A stretch of DNA of 63,739 nt, from NCBI GenBank assembly GCA_018716105.1, contig DVKH01000018.1, forward strand, positions 1 to 63,739. The letters are read 5' to 3'. The notes under the pieces were generated by a model. That model was not told the origin of the DNA and did no database searches. It saw only the letters and a program-made list of their open reading frames with translations. Shown in pieces: positions 59,676-63,739 of this stretch (its first letter is position 1; each line of letters starts with the position of its first letter). The DNA comes from Candidatus Fimivivens faecavium (GTDB lineage Bacteria > Bacillota > Clostridia > Oscillospirales > Ruminococcaceae). The position numbers were made by a program, and so were the translations under genes.

Positions 59676-59880
59676 GTTTTTCTTCCTCCTCTTACTCTGC
59701 CACAGCCGCAGCCGGAAAGCCGGCCCGCGGAAATGGCTCCTGTCATATCCTGTCTCGATACCGCCGGATTGCGGAATCCTCCCTCCGCAGGTGAACTGCT
59801 GTCTGCGCAGGGAGGACAGACAACGGTAAGAAATGACGCGGTTCCCTCACTGTCATTCGAAAACCGCGTTTGCTATGAAG
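59676..59880 (-). promoter_or_regulatory. Structured leader of the liv operon
   Basis: Minus-strand leader of about 200 bases. Stem 1 ACGCGGTT / AACCGCGT (59836-59869). Stem 2 CCTCCCTgCGCAG / CTGCGGAGGGAGG, near 59777-59815. A 37-codon ORF starting in stem 1 (ATG near 59856) reads FLPLSVLP before stem 2, but no SD precedes it. Could be a leucine-responsive attenuator or unknown riboswitch. Confidence 0.5.
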
Positions 59881-59883
59881 AGG

Positions 59884-59912
59884 ATTATACTCCGCCGCAC
59901 ATGGGATGTCAA
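59884..59912 (-). promoter_or_regulatory. Promoter of the liv operon
   Basis: Minus-strand TTGACA (59907-59912), 17-bp spacer, TATAAT (59884-59889), fully consensus. Confidence 0.93.
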
Positions 59913-60151
59913 GGAAGACGCCGGCCGGCGGTTCCTTTTTAGAGACAAATACAAATTTTTTCGTGAAACTTGGCGTGAAATGCTTCAAAAAGTTCACAAA
60001 TGAATCCCGCCTCCTACCAGAGACGTCGGACATCGGTTTTCTGATTGCAGAGCAATTTTCTGCGAAAACAGCCCGCCTTTTAAAAGGAAAGGCGGGCCGT
60101 TTTATGCAGTTTTCTCCAGGCTGCCCATCATCTGCCAGGCAAAGATTAATG
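59913..60151. other. Intergenic region with a likely terminator
   Basis: Holds AGCCCGCCTTTTAAAAGGAAAGGCGGGC-type stem (CCCGCCTTT / AAAGGCGGG, about 60078-60100) followed by a T-rich stretch. No gene seen. Confidence 0.5.
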
Positions 60152-60496
60152 TTAATAAAGTGTTTCGCCCCGGTTTCGCTCCCGCCAGATCTCTTCCAGC
60201 AGGGCGAGATCCTCCCGAAACGCCTCGTCGGTCTGATCCTCCTTTTTTTCCAACTCTTCGAGCGTTTCAAAGCGGAACGCCTCTGCGCCGAAGCGGAGCC
60301 AATCCGCCGTCAGCCTGCCGTAGGTGCAGGAACCAGTCATCTGAGAAAAACGGAAGCGGTTTTCCGATCCTTTGAGATCGGCGTCGGACATCAAAAGGCG
60401 CCGGCCGGTTTTGATGTTCACAATCTGGAACACGCCGCCGGTTATTTTTCTCTGTTTATACGCAGCCAGCGCCGCTTTCCGATCGTTTTTGTCCAC
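60152..60496 (-). CDS. GIY-YIG nuclease-family protein
   Basis: 114 residues. The start RKAALAAYKQRKITGGVFQIVNIKTGRRLL is a variant GIY-YIG core (GGVFQI in place of GIY and KTGRRLL in place of YIG), followed by NRFRFSQMTGSCTYGRL. The catalytic Arg may be in RFRFSQ. C-terminal ETLEELEKKEDQTDEAFREDLALLEEIW is helical. GTG 60496 (AAAGGA upstream) is used. Function unknown; pairs with a DUF6530-like gene 26 bp upstream. Confidence 0.75.
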   Translation of the reverse strand: MDKNDRKAALAAYKQRKITGGVFQIVNIKTGRRLLMSDADLKGSENRFRFSQMTGSCTYGRLTADWLRFGAEAFRFETLEELEKKEDQTDEAFREDLALLEEIWRERNRGETLY

Positions 60497-60522
60497 AAAA
60501 AGACATCCTTTCTTCAATCCGC

Positions 60523-61002
60523 TCAGTACCCCGCGTCTTTTAACAGGCGCGAGAGCACGCGGAGCCTCTCGCTCAAAAACTCGTCGTTTGCCTCGAGCGC
60601 TTCGCGGAACAGTTCAGCGTCTTCCAAAAGCTTTTCATTGCCGGTACAGAACTCCACCGTCATCGCATCGCCCTGAAGGCCGATCCGGTCGATGAGCGGA
60701 TGGTTCGGATCGACCAGCTTCGGAAAACGGTAGGCTTCCGAAAAATAGCGTTTGGAGCGGACGATCAGGATCGCAAGGTCGATCACCCGGTGGAGCGGAA
60801 GTTCCTCCGACTGCCGCGACCACTTTTCCCCGGTGTAGCGCCAGACCTTCGCCGAGATGTCGACTTTTCCGCGGTCGTTCCACTGCGCCAGGCCGAGCGA
60901 AAGCCCTTTCGCATCGGAGCGATAGGCTTCTTTTCCATCGACGCGCTCGTAGTTTTCGGAAACCACCACGGGCTTATGTTTCAGTGAGGTTGGGATGTTC
61001 AT
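60523..61002 (-). CDS. DUF6530-like protein
   Basis: 159 residues. SLKHKPVVVSENYERVDGKEAYRSDAKGLSLGLAQWNDRGKVDISAKVWRYTGEKWSRQSEELPLHRVIDLAILI is close to the conserved domain found in Firmicutes; function unknown. Its promoter (TTGACA, 17 bp, TAAAAT) and an AT-rich palindrome lie just upstream, so it may be under control of the divergent MarR protein. Probably co-transcribed with the GIY-YIG gene. Confidence 0.75.
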   Translation of the reverse strand: MNIPTSLKHKPVVVSENYERVDGKEAYRSDAKGLSLGLAQWNDRGKVDISAKVWRYTGEKWSRQSEELPLHRVIDLAILIVRSKRYFSEAYRFPKLVDPNHPLIDRIGLQGDAMTVEFCTGNEKLLEDAELFREALEANDEFLSERLRVLSRLLKDAGY

Positions 61003-61027
61003 CTTATCTCTCTTTTCAAATGCAAAT

Positions 61028-61042
61028 TTAGTAATTTACTAA
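61028..61042. promoter_or_regulatory. Candidate MarR operator
   Basis: TTAGTAA-T-TTACTAA, perfect 7-bp arms, in the divergent region between the DUF6530-like gene and marR, about 10 bases after the -10 box of the DUF6530-like gene. Confidence 0.55.
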
Positions 61043-61050
61043 TTTACTGA

Positions 61051-61079
61051 ATTTTATTTTAATTTCGGTCAATTGTCAA
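61051..61079 (-). promoter_or_regulatory. Promoter of the DUF6530-like gene
   Basis: Minus-strand TTGACA (61074-61079), 17-bp spacer, TAAAAT (61051-61056). Confidence 0.85.
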
Positions 61080-61163
61080 GCGTTTTTGGAATTCATTGGT
61101 CAAATTGACATATTTTTATTCTTTACTTCATAAATTATTTACAGATAGACGGGGCAGTTAGCG

Positions 61164-61192
61164 TTGCCAAACACAGACTCCCGTGCTATTAT
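61164..61192 (+). promoter_or_regulatory. Promoter of the marR-RND operon
   Basis: TTGCCA (61164-61169), 17-bp spacer, TATTAT (61187-61192). Confidence 0.75.
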
Positions 61193-61228
61193 TGAATGCG
61201 TTGAATATTATTGTTTGGAGGGATTTCG

Positions 61229-61753
61229 TTGTATGATGACTTTCAGACGCAGATAATCGGATTATTCCGCAGTTTACATGGACAACTCGGCGCCGTCGTC
61301 AATCAATACTGCCAGCCGCTGGGCATCACCTGGCCGCAGGCGCTCATCCTCAAAGAGCTGGCGGAGCACGACGAAATCTCCATCAGCGAATTGGCGCGCC
61401 GGCTCGGTTTTACGAACAGCAACGTCTCGGCGATCTGCAAGCGGCTGGAAAAAGGCGGCTTCCTCACCCGGACAAGGGACGTCAGCGATCAGAGAACCGT
61501 CAGGGTTGCGCTGACGCACTATGCAAAAAAGACGGCTGACACAATCCGCGAGGACGAACAGAATCTCTGCCTGCTTTCCGGCGCGAGCGAAGAGGACAAA
61601 CGTATAATTATCGACGGGTTCAGCCGCCTTAACCGTCTGATCAGCCGGAACATGTCGAAACTGCCCCCGGCCGAGGAGCTTCTCCCGGCCCAATGGATTC
61701 AGAAAAACAGCCGGGGCCCATCATCCGGGCCGCGCTGTACGATCGATCAATAA
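61229..61753 (+). CDS. MarR-family transcriptional regulator
   Basis: 174 residues. Winged HTH: ISISELARRLGFTNSNVSAICKRLEKGGFLTRTRDVSDQRTVRVALT. TTG 61229 has TTGGAGGG 6 bases upstream; the nearby ATGs are out of frame. First gene of marR-adaptor-RND. It most likely represses this efflux operon and is relieved by a drug or metabolite. The 20-residue tail after the helical region is unusual, Ser/Gly-rich. Confidence 0.92.
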   Translation: MYDDFQTQIIGLFRSLHGQLGAVVNQYCQPLGITWPQALILKELAEHDEISISELARRLGFTNSNVSAICKRLEKGGFLTRTRDVSDQRTVRVALTHYAKKTADTIREDEQNLCLLSGASEEDKRIIIDGFSRLNRLISRNMSKLPPAEELLPAQWIQKNSRGPSSGPRCTIDQ

Positions 61754-61767
61754 GGAGGAAAGATTCA

Positions 61768-63318
61768 GTGAAGAAGAGCGTAAAAATCGGACTGATACTG
61801 GTGGTTCTGGCGGTTGCGTCAGCCGCCGTATACCGGGTCATGACCAAGGAACAACCGGTCATGGCGCCGGAAGTCAACCAGGTCCTGGTGGAGACCGGGA
61901 CGCCGGAGACGGGTTCTCTCTCGGTCACCAGCTCGTACATAGGAAAAGTGGAACCGTTTGAATCGGTGATGGTCACCCCGAAGATGAGCGGAAAGATCAC
62001 CGATATCCGCGTACAGGCCGGGGACGTTGTCCATAAGGGCGACATCCTTTACACCATCGACGACGAGGACGTCCAGCTCCAGTATGCCGTGGCGGAGGCA
62101 GGATACAATTCCGCCGTCGCGCAGGCCAACGCCCAGCTCAGCGGTTCGATGGACATGAACCGCGTCCAGCTTGAAGCCAACCTCCGCTCCGCGAAATCCG
62201 CCTACGATCAGGCGAAGGACGCCTTCGACTCCTACTCGGACGGCCATTCTACTTCGACCGCCTATGAGCGCAAGCAGATGAACGAAAAGCAGGAGATCCT
62301 CAACGACGCCGAAGACCTGGTCCGCGACCTGAAACAGCAGTGGGAAGCGGCCGCGGATGGAAGCGAGGAAAAAGTCGCGCTTTACGAGCAGTACACAGCG
62401 GCCCAGGACGCCCGCGACGACGCCAAAGAAGATTACGAAAACGCGAGAGCGGCTTACCTGATGAGCGCGAACGACGCGACCTATACGCAGCTTGAGATCG
62501 CGAAAGACCAGGCCTACAACGCCTATCAGGCGGCCCGCGACGCATTTGAGATCAACGACTCCCAGGTGACGCCCGAAAGCCAGGCCGCGATTGAGGCGGG
62601 CCTCGCCTCAGCCGAGGCGCAGCTCAACCAGGCGAAGTCCGCCCTCGACTACACCATCGTGACCGCGCCGATCGACGGCGTGATCGAGCAGCGGCTGGTC
62701 GATAAAAACGACATGACCTCCCCTTCCAGCCCGGCGTTCGTGATCTCGAACAAGAACGCGATGAACGTCACCTTCTCGGTCCCGGCGAACGCCGTCCCCT
62801 ATCTTGAGATCGGCGACAGCGTCACGGTTGAAAGCGCAGGCGCAACCTACGAGGCGACCATCACCGAAGTGAGCACAATGGTCGACGCGCAGAGCGGCCT
62901 GTTCCAGGTGAAGGCCGCCATGTCCGCAGACGGCGCGGTGCTTTCGGGGACTTCGGTCAAGGTCATCGCCACCACCCAGAAGACCGACAACGCGCTGATC
63001 CTCCCGCTGGACGCGGTTTACTACGATAATAACCAGCCCTATGTTTACCTTTACCAGGACGGCGTGACCGTCAAGCGTGAAATCCAGACTGGCGTCGCGT
63101 CCACTGACGAGGTTGAAATCGTCAGCGGCGTCTCCGCCGGCGACAAGGTGATTCTCACCTGGCACCCGAGCCTGACCGACGGCGCTGTCGTCACCGAAGC
63201 GAACGGCGGCGCGGCCGCCTCTTCCGCGCCGGAAGCCGGGCCGCAGTCCCCGGCCGGAGAAGAGGAACCCTCCGGCGGTGAGACCGGATATTCCGATTCC
63301 GCCGCCGCAGAAAAGTAG
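61768..63318 (+). CDS. RND efflux periplasmic-adaptor-type (HlyD/MFP) protein
   Basis: 516 residues, long for the family. One N-terminal membrane anchor (VKIGLILVVLAVASAAVY), two biotinyl-lipoyl halves (MVTPKMSGKITDIRVQAGDVVHKGDILYTIDD and IVTAPIDGVIEQRLVDKNDM) around a coiled-coil hairpin of about 150 residues rich in Ala/Asp/Glu, a beta-barrel, and a Ser/Glu tail. It would link the pump to the outside; in a Gram-positive there is no TolC partner. GTG start with AAGGAGG. 12 bp before the pump gene. Confidence 0.92.
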   Translation: MKKSVKIGLILVVLAVASAAVYRVMTKEQPVMAPEVNQVLVETGTPETGSLSVTSSYIGKVEPFESVMVTPKMSGKITDIRVQAGDVVHKGDILYTIDDEDVQLQYAVAEAGYNSAVAQANAQLSGSMDMNRVQLEANLRSAKSAYDQAKDAFDSYSDGHSTSTAYERKQMNEKQEILNDAEDLVRDLKQQWEAAADGSEEKVALYEQYTAAQDARDDAKEDYENARAAYLMSANDATYTQLEIAKDQAYNAYQAARDAFEINDSQVTPESQAAIEAGLASAEAQLNQAKSALDYTIVTAPIDGVIEQRLVDKNDMTSPSSPAFVISNKNAMNVTFSVPANAVPYLEIGDSVTVESAGATYEATITEVSTMVDAQSGLFQVKAAMSADGAVLSGTSVKVIATTQKTDNALILPLDAVYYDNNQPYVYLYQDGVTVKREIQTGVASTDEVEIVSGVSAGDKVILTWHPSLTDGAVVTEANGGAAASSAPEAGPQSPAGEEEPSGGETGYSDSAAAEK

Positions 63319-63329
63319 GTGGTGATTGC

Positions 63330-63739
63330 ATGAACATTACCAAAACCGTTCTCAAACGGCCGGTGGCCGTTCTAATCTGCCTCATCGCGCTGATCGTCTT
63401 CGGCGCTTCCTCGATTCTCTCCACCCCGATAGAACTGACGCCGGACATGGATATGCCGGTTATGCTCGTCCTCACCGTCTACCCGGGCGCCGGCCCGGAA
63501 GAGGTAGAAGAACTGGTCACAAGCGACATCGAATCGGCCATCGGCTCGCTGTCGGGCGTCAAAACCATTCAGTCGCAGTCCTCGGAAAACATGTCGATGG
63601 TCATGCTCCAATATGAGTACGGCACCAACATGGACACCGCGCACATGGACCTGCAGGAAAAGCTCGACACCATCCGAAATTCGCTGCCGGATACCGTACA
63701 GGCCCCGACGATCATTGAGATGAGCATGGACATGATGCC
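63330..63739 (+). CDS. RND (AcrB-like) efflux pump, 5' part only
   Basis: The window ends inside this gene. The visible 136 residues: TKTVLKRPVAVLICLIALIVFGASSI (first membrane helix), PGAGPEEVEELVTSDIESAIGSLSGVKTIQSQSSENMSMVMLQYEYGTNMDTA, the pore-domain start of ACR_tran proteins. ATG 63330 is preceded by AGGTGGTG. Antiporter driving substrate export with the adaptor above. Confidence 0.92.
   Translation, partial: MNITKTVLKRPVAVLICLIALIVFGASSILSTPIELTPDMDMPVMLVLTVYPGAGPEEVEELVTSDIESAIGSLSGVKTIQSQSSENMSMVMLQYEYGTNMDTAHMDLQEKLDTIRNSLPDTVQAPTIIEMSMDMM

Noticed and set aside
59950-60010. T-box leader upstream of the liv operon
   Set aside because: No T-box core (GGTGG/TGG motif with anti-terminator) was found.

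Overview
The window is a GC-rich piece of a Gram-positive, endospore-forming anaerobe, most likely a high-GC Clostridium relative (Oscillospiraceae/Ruminococcaceae-like). The signs are a SpoIIID sporulation regulator, Firmicutes-type Shine-Dalgarno sites (many GTG/TTG starts), many TTGACA/TATAAT promoters with 17-bp spacers, two-subunit glycine dehydrogenase (gcvPA/gcvPB), ECF-type thiamine uptake, and small Firmicutes families (DUF896, DUF1653, DUF134, DUF6530-like). The species assignment is inference; no rRNA or tRNA gene was seen.

Layout. 1-9 kb: CitMHS-type transporter, a lipoprotein/nitrilase/VanZ group, hisE coupled to an unrecognised nuclease-like ORF, a MATE exporter, and a TPP-riboswitch operon (thiamine-binding protein, thiW, thiM). 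9-18 kb: a small P-loop kinase, a GNAT enzyme, then a tandem glycine riboswitch and the full glycine cleavage system (gcvT, gcvH, gcvPA, gcvPB, lpd), followed by a VOC gene between two copies of a 120-bp repeat, and lplA (lipoylation of GcvH). 19-26 kb: polar amino acid ABC transporter and a four-gene operon of SDR, creatininase-family protein, aldo/keto reductase and an amidohydrolase-like protein without metal ligands. 26-38 kb: MATE-MarR pair, spoIIID, polysaccharide genes (glycosyl-phosphate transferase, EpsG-like polymerase, FlaA1-type dehydratase, FrhB-like iron-sulfur protein), HtrA protease, NusG-II protein, DUF1667-VTT pair. 38-46 kb: hypoxanthine-DNA glycosylase group, a radical SAM relic, split chromate transporter, and citrate lyase genes (citC, citF, citE, citD, divergent citG). 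46-54 kb: copA-csoR with an embedded copZ, EamA exporter, YgjP-type metallopeptidase, DUF134-Mrp-NifX operon. 53-64 kb: a stand-alone Card1-like CARF nuclease, a complete liv branched-chain amino acid ABC operon, GIY-YIG and DUF6530-like genes, and a MarR-adaptor-RND efflux operon cut by the window end.

The genes fit an amino-acid- and citrate-using anaerobe: glycine cleavage (with lipoate ligase), citrate lyase with its activation enzymes, and amino acid uptake systems, plus metal, drug and envelope stress functions.

The most unusual items are: (i) a roughly 150-bp multi-hairpin intergenic repeat in three copies whose stems show compensatory changes; (ii) copA fused in frame to copZ with a strong internal ribosome site in front of the copZ start; (iii) a Card1-like nuclease without any CRISPR locus in view and with Ser where the ExK Glu is expected; (iv) a metal-ligand-free amidohydrolase in a creatininase operon; (v) a DUF134 operon promoter with two copies of a TGTGC-rTa-TGCACA-like dyad; (vi) an inverted repeat that covers the hisE start; (vii) a VOC gene bracketed by direct repeats.
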